The notes under the pieces are model-generated. The model saw only the letters and a list, made by a program, of their open reading frames with translations. It did no database searches and was not told the origin of the DNA. From the NCBI GenBank assembly GCA_014376585.1, contig JACMRG010000123.1, positions 1 to 44,571 of the forward strand: DNA of 44,571 bases, in the 5' to 3' direction. This document shows, one piece after another, positions 8,063-17,906 of the stretch (position 1 is the stretch's first letter; each line of letters opens with the position of its first letter). Made by a program: the position numbers and the translations under genes. Origin of the DNA: Opitutaceae bacterium. GTDB taxonomy: Bacteria; Verrucomicrobiota; Verrucomicrobiia; Opitutales; Opitutaceae.

Positions 8063-8343
8063 TGAACGCTCACAACGTCCTTAAAACTGTTTTGCTCACG
8101 GAAAAAGCCAACAAGCAATCCGCTGAACTCGGTCAATACACGTTCGAGGTTTACCCGAGCGCCAACAAGCACGCCATCGCGCTCGCCGTCGAAGAGACTT
8201 TTAAGGTCACTGTCCGTCGCGTGAACGTCCAAAACTACCGCGGCAAAAACAAAAAGAGCCGCCAAGGACAGCCCAGCGTCACCTCCGACTTCAAGAAGGC
8301 GATCGTGACGCTTAAGGCTGGCGATAAGATTGAGCTCGTCTAA
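8062..8343 (+). CDS. rplW: 50S ribosomal protein L23
   Basis: 93 residues, translationally coupled to rplD by the TGATG junction with GGAGG upstream inside rplD. L23 surrounds the exit tunnel and provides the docking site for trigger factor and SRP. The core VLLTEKANKQ...YTFEVYPSANKHAIALAVE...VNVQNYRGKNKK matches the family. Confidence 0.95.
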   Translation: MNAHNVLKTVLLTEKANKQSAELGQYTFEVYPSANKHAIALAVEETFKVTVRRVNVQNYRGKNKKSRQGQPSVTSDFKKAIVTLKAGDKIELV

Positions 8344-8373
8344 TCCACGGCCTTCTCAAACGGAACCACCACC

Positions 8374-9240
8374 ATGGCTATTCACTCATTTCGCCCGCTC
8401 ACGCCCTCCGGCCGTTTCACTTCGCTCAACAAGCGCGAGGGTCTCTCCAAAGAACGTCCTCAGCGCGCCCTCACCGAGCCCTGTCACAAGACCGGCGGCC
8501 GTAACGTTTACGGTCGCGTGACCTCCCGTCATCGCGGCGGTGGCCATAAGCAGCTCTACCGCATCATCGACTTCAAGCGCGACATCCTCGACATGCCCGC
8601 CCGCGTGCAGGCCCTTGAGTATGATCCCAATCGCACCTCGAATATCGCCCTCGTAGCCTACTCGAACGGCGAGAAGCGCTACATCCTTGCCCCTAACGGC
8701 CTCAAGGTTGGCGACACGATCTTCGCTGCGAACAAAGCTACGACCAACGATTTTAACGTTGGTAATAACTTCCCCCTCGAACTTATCCCGCCCTCTACGC
8801 TCCTCCACTGTGTCGAACTCGTGCCCACACGTGGCGCGAAGATCGCTCGCTCTGCCGGCACCGCGCTCGAGCTCGTTGCCGTCGAAGACGGCGTCGCTCA
8901 GCTAAAAATGCCTTCCGGCGAACTCCGTGTCGTGAACGCCAAGTGCCGCGCCACGATCGGCGAAGTTGGCAACGGTGACCATAACAAGCAATCTCTCGGC
9001 AAAGCCGGTCGCAGCCGTTGGCTTGGTCGCCGTCCTCACGTTCGCGGTATGGCCATGAACCCCGTAGACCACCCCAACGGTGGTGGTCAGGGTAAATCCA
9101 AGGGTGGTGGTGGTCGCCAACAGCTCGTCTCCCCATGGGGTCAGCTGGCGAAGGGCTTCCCAACGCGCCGCCGCTCCAAGCAGTCGAACAGCATGATCAT
9201 TGTCCACCACAACGGCCGCAAGCCACGTGGTCGGAAGTAA
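8374..9240 (+). CDS. rplB: 50S ribosomal protein L2
   Basis: 288 residues. L2 is needed for subunit joining and peptidyl-transferase integrity. The C-terminal segment RGMAMNPVDHPNGGGQGKSK contains the conserved His (in VDHPNGGG) important for activity. The N-terminal block SHFRPLTPSGRFTS-like and the central RHRGGGHKQLYR and DPNRTSNIALV blocks are intact. Its glycine-rich insert before the C-terminus (GGGGRQQLVSPWG) is slightly longer than in E. coli. It is 30 bases after rplW. Confidence 0.96.
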   Translation: MAIHSFRPLTPSGRFTSLNKREGLSKERPQRALTEPCHKTGGRNVYGRVTSRHRGGGHKQLYRIIDFKRDILDMPARVQALEYDPNRTSNIALVAYSNGEKRYILAPNGLKVGDTIFAANKATTNDFNVGNNFPLELIPPSTLLHCVELVPTRGAKIARSAGTALELVAVEDGVAQLKMPSGELRVVNAKCRATIGEVGNGDHNKQSLGKAGRSRWLGRRPHVRGMAMNPVDHPNGGGQGKSKGGGGRQQLVSPWGQLAKGFPTRRRSKQSNSMIIVHHNGRKPRGRK

Positions 9241-9262
9241 GTAACCCTACCTCTTTCGCACC

Positions 9263-9538
9263 ATGGCACGTTCCATCAAAAAAGGTTTCTTCGTCGATTA
9301 CCACCTGCTCGAGAAAATCGAGAAGGCCGTTAAAACTGGCGCAAAGAAGCCCATCCAGACTTGGTCCCGCCGCTCGACGATTACGCCCGACTTCATCGGC
9401 CATACGTTCAGCGTTCATAACGGTAAGATCTTTACCGCAGTTTACGTAACCGAAAATATGGTCGGCCACAAGCTCGGTGAATTTGCGCTCACGCGTATCT
9501 TCAAGGGCCACGGCGGTATGACCCGCAAGGAAATCTAA
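9263..9538 (+). CDS. rpsS: 30S ribosomal protein S19
   Basis: 91 residues, [20 protein letters not shown] at the start. S19 forms a head complex with S13 and contacts the A site. [20 protein letters not shown] and the [14 protein letters not shown]-terminal signature are clear. In nearly all bacteria rplV follows directly; here a 333-base secreted-protein gene intervenes after 14 bases. Confidence 0.96.
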   Translation: MARSIKKGFFVDYHLLEKIEKAVKTGAKKPIQTWSRRSTITPDFIGHTFSVHNGKIFTAVYVTENMVGHKLGEFALTRIFKGHGGMTRKEI

Positions 9539-9552
9539 GCCTATTTCCGTCG

Positions 9553-9885
9553 ATGCGTCTTCGCCTTCTCAGCTCCCTCTTCATCGTGCTTGCCGCGCTC
9601 GTGTCTTCCGCGACACGCGCCATGGTCGTGCAGAGTTTTGGCCGAGCTGCGGTGGTCGCAACGCAAGCGGCGCGCACCACGGACCTTGTTCTTTTGGATG
9701 CTGGCTACGATGTTGGTCTGCGTGCCGGAATGGTCTGTAGCGTCAATCGTGGCGGTTTGTCCGTCGGAGATATTTTGCTGGTTGAGCTCCGCCCGAGCGC
9801 AGCGGTCGCGCTCATCCTTAGTCTCACGCCCAATCAGGCGATCCTCAGCGGCGACCAAATCGCCGTTAAAATCCTTAAATCTTAA
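9553..9885 (+). CDS. Small secreted protein of unknown function inserted between rpsS and rplV
   Basis: 110 residues. Residues 5-22 form a clear signal peptide (LLSSLFIVLAALVSSATRA, then MVV). The mature domain of about 87 residues is predicted all-beta, with the pattern GLRAGMVCSVNRGGLSVGDI, then LVELRPSAAVA and a terminal SGDQIAVKIL. This resembles small beta-barrel modules such as the C-terminal part of FlgT-like proteins (G-x-x-x-G-M-x-x-x-V-x-R, then V-G-x-I, then G-D-x-V); that likeness is from memory and weak. It has one Cys and no lipobox. It starts 14 bases after rpsS, is in the same orientation and will be co-transcribed with ribosomal genes. No function is assigned. Confidence 0.7.
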   Translation: MRLRLLSSLFIVLAALVSSATRAMVVQSFGRAAVVATQAARTTDLVLLDAGYDVGLRAGMVCSVNRGGLSVGDILLVELRPSAAVALILSLTPNQAILSGDQIAVKILKS

Positions 9886-9970
9886 TTCAGTAAACTAACC
9901 AAAAGGGTAGGGCAGGGCACCTCGCTCCGCTACTATCGCCGGTCTTCAAAATCGGAATCCCCCCACCACC

Positions 9971-10312
9971 ATGGAAGTCCAAGCCCTCACCCGCTACGCG
10001 CGCATGTCACCTAAAAAGGTGCGCGAAGTGGCCCGCACCATTCAAGGCCGCAAAGCGGTTGAAGCTGTCGAGTATCTGACGCTCATCCCGCGCAAGTCCG
10101 CGGCTTTGATTGTCAAGACCCTCAAGAGCGCGATCGCGAACGCCGAGAACAACAACAACCTCTCCGCTGATTCCCTTACCGTTAAGAGCGCCATCATCGA
10201 GAACGGCCCCGTTCTCAAGCGCTTCAAGGCCGGAGCCCGCGGCACTGCGATGCCCCGCCGCAAGAAGATGTCGCACATCCGCATCGTCCTCTCCGACGGT
10301 AATTCCAACTAA
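9971..10312 (+). CDS. rplV: 50S ribosomal protein L22
   Basis: 113 residues. RYARMSPKKVREVARTIQGR at the start and SADSLTVKSAIIENGP...MPRRKKMSHIRIVLSD, with the tunnel-lining hairpin, are typical. L22 touches all six 23S domains and narrows the exit tunnel near L4. It stands 85 bases after the inserted secreted-protein gene and 9 bases before rpsC. Confidence 0.95.
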   Translation: MEVQALTRYARMSPKKVREVARTIQGRKAVEAVEYLTLIPRKSAALIVKTLKSAIANAENNNNLSADSLTVKSAIIENGPVLKRFKAGARGTAMPRRKKMSHIRIVLSDGNSN

Positions 10313-10321
10313 CTTACTACC

Positions 10322-10954
10322 ATGGGCCAAAAGACAAATCCTATCGGCTTCCGTCTCGCCGTTCGCCGCAACTGGCAGTCCCGCTGGTTTGCCACCAAGA
10401 AGGAATTCCCGAAGCTTCTTCTAGAAGATCAGCTCATCCGTGACTCCCTCATGGCCAAGCTCAAGCAGGCCTCCGTGCCTCGCATTTTCATCGAGCGCGC
10501 TTCCAACCGTGTTCGCGTCAAGATCTATACCGCCCGTCCAGGCATCGTCATCGGTCGCAAGGGTGCCGAGGTCGAGAACATCAAGGCCGAGCTCGCGAAA
10601 CTCACCGGGAAGGAAATTCTCCTCGACATCCAAGAGGTCAAGAAGCCCGAGATCGAGGCTCAGCTCGTTGCCGAGAATGTTGCACTACAGCTCGAGCGCC
10701 GTATCGCGTTCCGCCGCGCCATGAAGAAGGCCGTTGAAATGGCTATGGCCCTTGGTGCTGAAGGTATCCGCATCCAGTGCTCCGGCCGCCTTGGTGGCAC
10801 AGACATCGCCCGCCGCGAGTGGCAGCGCAAAGGCCGCGTGCCATTGCATACCCTCCGCGAGAACATCGACTACGGTTTCTCCGAAGCCCTCACCCTTTAC
10901 GGCAAGATCGGCGTCAAATGCTGGATCTGCAAAAAAGAAGAACCCGCTACCTAA
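10322..10954 (+). CDS. rpsC: 30S ribosomal protein S3
   Basis: 210 residues. [12 protein letters not shown] opens the protein. A KH domain with [13 protein letters not shown] (the GxxG loop) lies around residues 75-85, and the C-terminal half has [18 protein letters not shown] and [12 protein letters not shown]3 lies at the mRNA entry tunnel and contributes to the helicase activity of the ribosome. Near the end the protein has WICKKEE rather than the long basic tail of many S3 proteins. Confidence 0.96.
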   Translation: MGQKTNPIGFRLAVRRNWQSRWFATKKEFPKLLLEDQLIRDSLMAKLKQASVPRIFIERASNRVRVKIYTARPGIVIGRKGAEVENIKAELAKLTGKEILLDIQEVKKPEIEAQLVAENVALQLERRIAFRRAMKKAVEMAMALGAEGIRIQCSGRLGGTDIARREWQRKGRVPLHTLRENIDYGFSEALTLYGKIGVKCWICKKEEPAT

Positions 10955-10994
10955 GCGTCTCTTCTCCCACGAAACAATTTAGGAGAAAACTCCC

Positions 10995-11417
10995 ATGGCT
11001 CTAGCTCCCGCACGCACAAAATATCGCAAAGTGATGAAAGGTTCTCGCGCCGGCAATGCCAAGCGCGGCAACACTCTCGCATTCGGTGAATTCGGTCTCC
11101 AATCGCTCACTCGCGGCCCGATGACCGGTCAACAAATTGAAGCCGCCCGCGTCACCATTTCGCGCCACTTGAAGCGCAAGGGTAAACTCTGGATCCGCGT
11201 GTTCCCACACAAGCCCGTCACCAAGAAGCCGCAGGAAGTGCGTATGGGTCAGGGTAAAGGTCCGGTCGAGTATTACGTCGCCGTGATCAAGCCCGGTGCC
11301 GTCCTCTTCGAACTCGCTGGTGTTTCCGTCACCGTGGCCAAGGAGGCGTTCCGCCTCGCCGACGCCAAACTGCCCTTCCACTGCCGCTTCATCGCTCGCG
11401 ATGGCACCGGCGTTTAA
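10995..11417 (+). CDS. rplP: 50S ribosomal protein L16
   Basis: 140 residues with a good AGGAG site. [20 protein letters not shown], the [20 protein letters not shown] block and [18 protein letters not shown] are canonical. L16 positions the A-site tRNA acceptor and helps form the central protuberance side of the 50S. It is 40 bases after rpsC. Confidence 0.96.
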   Translation: MALAPARTKYRKVMKGSRAGNAKRGNTLAFGEFGLQSLTRGPMTGQQIEAARVTISRHLKRKGKLWIRVFPHKPVTKKPQEVRMGQGKGPVEYYVAVIKPGAVLFELAGVSVTVAKEAFRLADAKLPFHCRFIARDGTGV

Positions 11418-11446
11418 GGCATAACATTTAATCAATAGACGCAGCC

Positions 11447-11653
11447 ATGACCGCCAAAGAAATTAGCGCCCTCTCGCCCGCCGAGATCACCACCAAGCTC
11501 AGCGAGACCCGCCAGCAGCTCCTCCAACTCCGCCTGCGCAAGCAGACCGGCCAGGTTGAAAAGCCGCATTTGCTCCGCAGCTACCGCAAGGACATCGCGC
11601 GCCTCGAAACAGTTCTCAACGCAAAGAAGAAATCCGCCCCGGTTGCCGCTTAA
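11447..11653 (+). CDS. rpmC: 50S ribosomal protein L29
   Basis: 68 residues, a two-helix protein located near the exit tunnel with L23. The motif [30 protein letters not shown] matches L29 (QLRxxxxTGQLENxxxxRxVRRxIARxxT) in order. A short Ala/Lys tail ([10 protein letters not shown]) follows the usual end. Confidence 0.93.
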   Translation: MTAKEISALSPAEITTKLSETRQQLLQLRLRKQTGQVEKPHLLRSYRKDIARLETVLNAKKKSAPVAA

Positions 11654-11683
11654 CGCGCCCTAGGCACCAATCGCATCCACGCC

Positions 11684-12046
11684 ATGTCCTCCGTCACTCC
11701 CGGTTCGCGCAACACGCGCAAGACCCTCATCGGTTTCGTCACCAGCCGCTCTGGCGACAAGTCCATCAAGGTCACCATTCCTTACAAGACCCCGCATCCG
11801 CTCTACCACAAGGTCATTAATCGTAAGACTGTCGTGCACGTTCACGACGAGAAGAACGAGACCAAGGTCGGCGACAAGGTCGAGATCATGGAGACGCGCC
11901 CTCTCAGCCGTCTCAAGCGCTGGCGCATTGTCAATGTCATCGAGCGTGCTGTCACCACCGACGCCGTTGCGATCAGCGAGAACGACGTCGCCGCTCAAGT
12001 CCCCACCAAGACCGTCGCTGCCAATCCGGCCGCGGCCAAGGCTTGA
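11684..12046 (+). CDS. rpsQ: 30S ribosomal protein S17 with C-terminal extension
   Basis: 120 residues. The OB-fold core reads [20 protein letters not shown], then [19 protein letters not shown], then [21 protein letters not shown], and ends near residue 88. About 30 extra residues follow ([20 protein letters not shown]..., Ala-rich). Typical bacterial S17 is about 80-90 residues. S17 organises 16S helices in the 5' domain. The tail is in frame up to a normal stop and its role is unknown. Confidence 0.94.
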   Translation: MSSVTPGSRNTRKTLIGFVTSRSGDKSIKVTIPYKTPHPLYHKVINRKTVVHVHDEKNETKVGDKVEIMETRPLSRLKRWRIVNVIERAVTTDAVAISENDVAAQVPTKTVAANPAAAKA

Positions 12047-12080
12047 TTTTAATCAACCGCTCCAACCACCGGAGATCCCA

Positions 12081-12446
12081 ATGATCCAACTGCGTTCCAT
12101 TCTCGAAGTCGCCGATAACACCGGCGCCCGCAAAGCGGCGATGATTAGCAAAAAAGGCCAGATCACCGCTACCGCCGGTGTGGGTGACGTCATCACTGTT
12201 CACATCAAGTCCAGCGCGACCGAAGCCACCGTCAAAAAGGGTGAGGTCGTCAAGGCCGTTGTCGTTCGCACCCGGGCACCCGTCCGCCGCGCAGATGGCA
12301 GCTACCTGCGTTTCGACAGCAACGCCGTCGTCATCATAGACGCCAGCAATAATCCCAAGGGCACCCGCATCTTCGGCCCTGTCGCTCGCGAACTGCGTGC
12401 GAAAAACTTCATGAAGATCATTTCCCTCGCTCCGGAGGTTCTCTGA
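12081..12446 (+). CDS. rplN: 50S ribosomal protein L14
   Basis: 121 residues from the ATG giving [19 protein letters not shown], with GGAG nine bases upstream; the frame is open further upstream but inside rpsQ. L14 forms bridge B8 with the 30S and is the target of the silencing factor Rsf[21 protein letters not shown] and the [10 protein letters not shown] terminus are typical. rplX follows after 2 bases. Confidence 0.96.
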   Translation: MIQLRSILEVADNTGARKAAMISKKGQITATAGVGDVITVHIKSSATEATVKKGEVVKAVVVRTRAPVRRADGSYLRFDSNAVVIIDASNNPKGTRIFGPVARELRAKNFMKIISLAPEVL

Positions 12447-12448
12447 CC

Positions 12449-12724
12449 ATGGCCCAGAAATTTCACGTCAAACGCAACGATCAGGTCGTTGTCATCGCCG
12501 GTTCTCACAAAGGCAAGGAGGGCAAGATCCTTGAGGTCGTCGCCACCAGCCAGCGCGCCCGCGTCGAAGGTGTCGCCATGATGAAGCGCCACATGAAGAA
12601 ATCTTCGGAGCATCCCCAGGGCGCGATCATCGAGCGCGAAGGCACTGTCCACATTTCGAACCTGATGCTCAAGTCTGTGTTCGACGCCAGCAAGCGGAAG
12701 AAAGCCGCTCCTGTCGCCGCTTGA
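12449..12724 (+). CDS. rplX: 50S ribosomal protein L24
   Basis: 91 residues. The KOW motif is visible in DQVVVIAGSHKGKEGKILEV. The remainder is shorter than in E. coli L24 and ends with KRKKAAPVAA. L24 is an assembly initiator at the 5' end of 23S rRNA. Its Shine-Dalgarno (GGAGG) lies inside the end of rplN, so the two are probably coupled. Confidence 0.93.
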   Translation: MAQKFHVKRNDQVVVIAGSHKGKEGKILEVVATSQRARVEGVAMMKRHMKKSSEHPQGAIIEREGTVHISNLMLKSVFDASKRKKAAPVAA

Positions 12725-12799
12725 TCCATTGTGCGCTTGCCAAACGGCCGGCGCCTCTGCCTCACTGATCGTTTTTCCACTAAATACTCACTTCTACGC

Positions 12800-12820
12800 C
12801 ACCGGGTCGGTAATCCGGTG
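12800..12820 (+). promoter_or_regulatory. Hairpin in the rplX-rplE gap
   Basis: CACCGG (12800-12805) and CCGGTG (12815-12820) enclose a 9-base loop and end 9 bases before the rplE start, where a ribosome would bind. The gap is 105 bases, much longer than neighbouring junctions, and contains no gene. In E. coli the spc operon is regulated by S8 binding near the rplE start; an equivalent role here is only an inference from position. Confidence 0.35.
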
Positions 12821-12829
12821 ACTTCTACC

Positions 12830-13402
12830 ATGAGCTACGTTCCCACTCTCAAAAAAGTCTACGCCGAGCAGGTTTTCCCCGCGCTCATGAAGAGCCGCGG
12901 CTATAAGAATAAGCACCAAGTGCCAAAGATTCTTAAGGTCAGCCTCAATACCGGTATCGATGCTGAGGCCGATAAAAACCAGATCGCTGACATCCAGCGC
13001 GATCTCGGCTCTATCGCCGGCCAGAAGCCCGTGCTGACGAAATCCCGCAAGGCGATTTCGAACTTCAAACTCCGCGAAAATCAAGTCGTTGGCTGCCGCG
13101 TCACTCTTCGTGGTAATTCCATGTGGGAATTTCTCTACCGCCTCCTCGCGGTTGCGTTGCCCACCATTCGCGACTTCCGCGGCGTCCCGCCAAAGCTTGA
13201 TGGTCAGGGTAACTATAATCTCGGCGTCACCGATTTCTCCATTTTCCCCGAGATCACCATTGAGAACGTGAAGAAGACCATGGGTCTCGACATCACGATC
13301 GTCACCACCGCCACTAACGACGAGGAAGGCCGTGAGCTGCTTAAGCTCCTCGGCATGCCTTTCCGCCGCGTCGAGGGTGCCAAGCCCGCGACCGCAGTCT
13401 AA
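12830..13402 (+). CDS. rplE: 50S ribosomal protein L5
   Basis: 190 residues from the ATG giving MSYVPTLKKVYAEQVFPAL; the frame is open upstream, but that would skip the hairpin leader and add non-family sequence. L5 binds 5S rRNA and forms bridge B1b. The TKSRKAISNFKLRENQVVGCRVTLRG, LPTIRDFRGV and LGVTDFSIFPEI blocks are present. It is slightly longer at the C-terminus than the E. coli protein. Confidence 0.95.
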   Translation: MSYVPTLKKVYAEQVFPALMKSRGYKNKHQVPKILKVSLNTGIDAEADKNQIADIQRDLGSIAGQKPVLTKSRKAISNFKLRENQVVGCRVTLRGNSMWEFLYRLLAVALPTIRDFRGVPPKLDGQGNYNLGVTDFSIFPEITIENVKKTMGLDITIVTTATNDEEGRELLKLLGMPFRRVEGAKPATAV

Positions 13403-13414
13403 TTATTTACCGCC

Positions 13415-13720
13415 ATGCCCAAGACATCCGCCATCGAGCGTAATAAAAAGCGCATCGTCCTCGTTGCCAAGCACGCCGTCCAACGCGCGGCGCTCAAGGC
13501 TGCCCTCACGAATCCAGCCACCACCGACGAGGAATTCTTCGCCGCTTCGAAGAAGCTGCAGAAACTTCCGCGCAACTCCTCGCCTGTTCGCGTGAAGAAC
13601 CGCTGCTCGATGAGCGGCCGTCCACGCGCTTACATCCGTAAGTTCGGTGTATCCCGTATCCAATTCCGTGAGCTTGCCTTGGCCGGAAAGATCCCGGGCG
13701 TCACGAAGTCCTCTTGGTAA
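13415..13720 (+). CDS. rpsN: 30S ribosomal protein S14 (zinc-free long form)
   Basis: 101 residues, the long form. The C-terminal [23 protein letters not shown] lacks the CxxC pairs of the zinc-binding form (only one Cys here). [21 protein letters not shown] matches the C-minus type found in E. coli. S14 is a late-assembling head protein. It is 12 bases after rplE. Confidence 0.94.
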   Translation: MPKTSAIERNKKRIVLVAKHAVQRAALKAALTNPATTDEEFFAASKKLQKLPRNSSPVRVKNRCSMSGRPRAYIRKFGVSRIQFRELALAGKIPGVTKSSW

Positions 13721-13743
13721 AATTTAATTGTCAGCGGGAGTTT

Positions 13744-13761
13744 ACGCGCCCCTCGGCGCGT
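13744..13761 (+). promoter_or_regulatory. GC hairpin in the rpsN-rpsH gap
   Basis: ACGCGCC (13744-13750), loop CCTC, GGCGCGT (13755-13761): a perfect 7-bp stem without a following T run. It lies in a 78-base gap 37 bases before rpsH. It is too weakly featured to call a terminator and could be a processing or regulatory structure. Confidence 0.3.
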
Positions 13762-13798
13762 CGGATATGACCCGCGGACCCTCAACCAACATCCAAAC

Positions 13799-14191
13799 AT
13801 GACCGACCCGATCAGCGACTTCACGACCCGCTTGCGCAACGCCAGCCAAGCGCGTCTCGACGAGTGCGTTTCCCCGCACTCCACCCTTAAGGCCGCCATC
13901 GCAGCCATCCTCAAATCCGAGGGCTATATTTCCGATTTCCGTGACAGCACGGATGTGCAGGGCCACAAGACCCTCATCGTGAAAATGAAGTATGTGGACG
14001 GTGCTCCCGCCATCACTGCTATCAACCGCACCTCCACCCCTGGCCGTCGTATCTACGCCGCCTACAGCGAAGTTCCCCGGGTCCTTAACGGCCTCGGTAT
14101 CGCCATCGTTTCCACGTCGAAGGGCCTAATGAAGGACGCCGACTGCCGCCGCAACAAAGCCGGCGGTGAACTGATCTGCAACGTTTGGTAA
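13799..14191 (+). CDS. rpsH: 30S ribosomal protein S8
   Basis: 130 residues. MTDPISDFTTRLRNASQARL opens the protein, and the C-terminal RVLNGLGIAIVSTSKGLMKD is the family signature. S8 binds 16S helix 21 and, in E. coli, represses the spc operon. Cys at position 124 (in GGELICNVW) follows the usual GGE-x-x-x-x-VW ending. A TTG or GTG start upstream is not needed. Confidence 0.95.
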   Translation: MTDPISDFTTRLRNASQARLDECVSPHSTLKAAIAAILKSEGYISDFRDSTDVQGHKTLIVKMKYVDGAPAITAINRTSTPGRRIYAAYSEVPRVLNGLGIAIVSTSKGLMKDADCRRNKAGGELICNVW

Positions 14192-14203
14192 CCCGCCTTC
14201 ACC

Positions 14204-14740
14204 ATGAGCCGCATCGGCAAACAACCTGTTATCATTCCCGACAAAGTTAAGGTCGGCATCACCAATTCGACGGTCCTCATCGAGGGCCCCAAGGGCAAAG
14301 TCTCAAAAGTCTTCGCACCCGTCGTCAAAATTACCGTCGCTGACAATAAAGTCACCTTCGCCCCCACCGAGGATTCCCGCTTCGCGAATGCCATGTATGG
14401 CACCGTGCGCTCGATCGTCGCCGGCATGGTGAAAGGCGTCACCGAAGGTTACAGTAAGGACCTCGAGATCCAAGGCGTCGGATTTAAGGCCAATCTCAAG
14501 GGAAAGCAGCTCGATCTCGCGCTCGGCTACTCGCACCCGATCCTCATGGACATTCCTGAGGGCATCAAAATCACCGTTGTCGAAGGCACCAAGGTCAAAG
14601 TCGAGGGTTGCGATAAGCAGCTCGTCGGCGCCGTCACTGCCGAGATTCGCAGCTATTACCCACCAGAGCCCTACAAGGGCAAGGGTGTGCGTATCGTTGG
14701 CGAGCGCGTCCGCCGCAAAGAAGGCAAGACGGTCGCCTAA
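14204..14740 (+). CDS. rplF: 50S ribosomal protein L6
   Basis: 178 residues. MSRIGKQPVIIPDKVKV opens the protein, and the second domain ends with EPYKGKGVRIVGERVRRKEGKT, very close to the family consensus. L6 lies near the sarcin-ricin loop and is needed for late 50S assembly. It begins 12 bases after rpsH. Confidence 0.96.
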   Translation: MSRIGKQPVIIPDKVKVGITNSTVLIEGPKGKVSKVFAPVVKITVADNKVTFAPTEDSRFANAMYGTVRSIVAGMVKGVTEGYSKDLEIQGVGFKANLKGKQLDLALGYSHPILMDIPEGIKITVVEGTKVKVEGCDKQLVGAVTAEIRSYYPPEPYKGKGVRIVGERVRRKEGKTVA

Positions 14741-14775
14741 TCCTCTTTCTAATCCTTCATTCAGGGACCATACCC

Positions 14776-15138
14776 ATGAACACTATCTACAAAGCCCAGC
14801 TCCTCCAGAAACGTCGCTGGCGCATTCGCAAAAAGGTCGTCGGCACCGCCGCCCGCCCACGTCTCAGCGTCAAGTTCACCGGCCAGAACATCTACGCGCA
14901 GGCCATCAACGACGAACTCGGCTCCACGCTCGTGTTCCTAGGCACGCTCGATCCTGAGCTGCGCAAGCAGAAGCTTGGTGCCAATCTCGCCGGTGCCAAG
15001 GCGCTCGCCACCGCGTTCGCCATCAAGGCCAAGGCTGCTGGTATCACGTCGGTCGTTTTCGACCGCAACGGTGCGCTCTATCATGGCAAGGTCAAAGCCT
15101 TCGCCGACACCGCCCGCGAGGGTGGCCTTGTATTCTAA
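14776..15138 (+). CDS. rplR: 50S ribosomal protein L18
   Basis: 120 residues. [25 protein letters not shown] is the N-terminal 5S-rRNA-binding region, and [28 protein letters not shown] is the typical end. L18 with L5 delivers 5S rRNA to the 50S. It is 35 bases after rplF and 10 bases before rpsE. Confidence 0.95.
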   Translation: MNTIYKAQLLQKRRWRIRKKVVGTAARPRLSVKFTGQNIYAQAINDELGSTLVFLGTLDPELRKQKLGANLAGAKALATAFAIKAKAAGITSVVFDRNGALYHGKVKAFADTAREGGLVF

Positions 15139-15148
15139 TCCCTCGCCC

Positions 15149-15793
15149 ATGAGCACTGAAACTGTTTCTCCCGTTCCCGCCCCCGATTCTTCCGCACCTG
15201 TTGCCGCTCCCGCTCCCGCCCGAGCTGGTGAGCGCGGTCAAGGCCCAGGGCAGCGTGGCCCACGCCGCGATGGCAATGGCCCCCGTGGTCCCCGTCGTGA
15301 CGATCGCAACAAGCCGACTCTGTCGGCCGACGGCACGACGATGATCGAGAAGGTCGTCTTCATCAACCGCTGTGCCAAGGTCGTCAAAGGTGGTCGTCGC
15401 TTCAGCTTTGCCGCTCTCGCCGTTGTCGGCGACGGCAAGGGCAGGATCGGCATCGGCTACGGCAAAGCTAATGAGGTTCCCGACGCTATCAAAAAGGGCA
15501 CCGCAAACGCCCATAAGCATATGGTTAAAGTGAAGCTCAAAGGCGACACGATCTCCCATGATGTTTTTGGCGAATACGACGGCGGCAAAGTTCTTCTCAA
15601 GCCAGCTTCGCCCGGCACCGGCCTGATCGCCGGCGGCGGCGTGCGCGCGGTCCTTGAGGCGGCGGGCGTCAAGAACGTCCTCACCAAGTCGATGGGTTCA
15701 AATAACCACATCGCGGTGGTCAATGCGACCCTCGCTGCTCTCCAGCAGCTCCGCACTTCGGAAGATATTTCGAACGTCCGCAAGGCTGTTTGA
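15149..15793 (+). CDS. rpsE: 30S ribosomal protein S5 with long N-terminal extension
   Basis: 214 residues from the ATG giving [12 protein letters not shown]. The S5 core starts around residue 65 with [22 protein letters not shown], then [13 protein letters not shown] and [22 protein letters not shown]. The preceding 64 residues are first Pro/Ala-rich and then Arg/Gly/Asp-rich ([18 protein letters not shown]). Typical S5 proteins have a short N-terminal tail. An internal ATG at the core boundary (TTMIEKV) could in principle be a start, but no Shine-Dalgarno is obvious there. S5 takes part in proofreading and lines the mRNA entrance. Confidence 0.93.
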   Translation: MSTETVSPVPAPDSSAPVAAPAPARAGERGQGPGQRGPRRDGNGPRGPRRDDRNKPTLSADGTTMIEKVVFINRCAKVVKGGRRFSFAALAVVGDGKGRIGIGYGKANEVPDAIKKGTANAHKHMVKVKLKGDTISHDVFGEYDGGKVLLKPASPGTGLIAGGGVRAVLEAAGVKNVLTKSMGSNNHIAVVNATLAALQQLRTSEDISNVRKAV

Positions 15794-15862
15794 TTCTCAC
15801 TCAATTAATCCGAGTCCCGCTTTGCCGAAGAGCAGAGTGGGGCGCCCTAACTAGGAACTCAT

Positions 15863-16309
15863 ATGAAACTTCACGAACTTAAGAACGTTAAAGGTGCGAT
15901 TCACCGCAAGAAGCGCGTCGGCTGCGGCGAAGGCGGCGGCCACGGCAAAACCTCCGGTCGCGGTGGCAAAGGCCAGTCTGCCCGCTCCGGCAGCAGCATT
16001 CGTCCCGGTTTTGAAGGCGGCCAGATGCCGCTTTATCGTAAGCTCCCCCATCGCGGTTTCAACCAAGCGGCCTTCCGTGTCGAGCCGATCATCGTCAATG
16101 TAGGAGATCTATCCCGCCTCGACGCTTCGGTTAGCGAAGTGAATGTCACTGTGCTGGCCAATGCCGGCCTCGTGCGTCACGACGAGAAATATCTTAAGGT
16201 CCTCGGAGACGGTGAAATCACCCGCGCATTCAAAGTGACTGCGGCTAAGTTCTCCGAATCCGCTAAAGCCAAGATCGAAAAGGCCGGTGGCCAAGCCATC
16301 GTCGCCTGA
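15863..16309 (+). CDS. rplO: 50S ribosomal protein L15
   Basis: 148 residues. MKLHELKNVKGAIHRKKRVG...GGGHGKTSGRGGKGQSARSG and GFEGGQMPLYRKLPHRGF are diagnostic. L15 is a late-assembly scaffold protein. rpmD (L30), which commonly sits between rpsE and rplO, is absent: the 69-base gap has no open frame for it. A hairpin follows the stop codon. Confidence 0.96.
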   Translation: MKLHELKNVKGAIHRKKRVGCGEGGGHGKTSGRGGKGQSARSGSSIRPGFEGGQMPLYRKLPHRGFNQAAFRVEPIIVNVGDLSRLDASVSEVNVTVLANAGLVRHDEKYLKVLGDGEITRAFKVTAAKFSESAKAKIEKAGGQAIVA

Positions 16310-16320
16310 ACCAAGTAACA

Positions 16321-16347
16321 AGCGCGCCCTCGGGCGCGTTCTTCTTG
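16321..16347 (+). terminator. Intrinsic terminator-like hairpin between rplO and secY
   Basis: AGCGCGCCC-TC-GGGCGCGTT followed by CTTCTTGTGT. The 7-bp GC stem is extended by a G-T and an A-T pair with a very short loop. The tail is T-rich but interrupted. If it works it would be partial, reducing secY and downstream expression relative to ribosomal proteins. Confidence 0.45.
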
Positions 16348-16384
16348 TGTCCTCGCCCCGCCCATAGTCCTTCGCCACTTTGCA

Positions 16385-17887
<1,503 letters not shown>

Positions 17888-17906
17888 GTTCTTTACTCTG
17901 GTCGCG

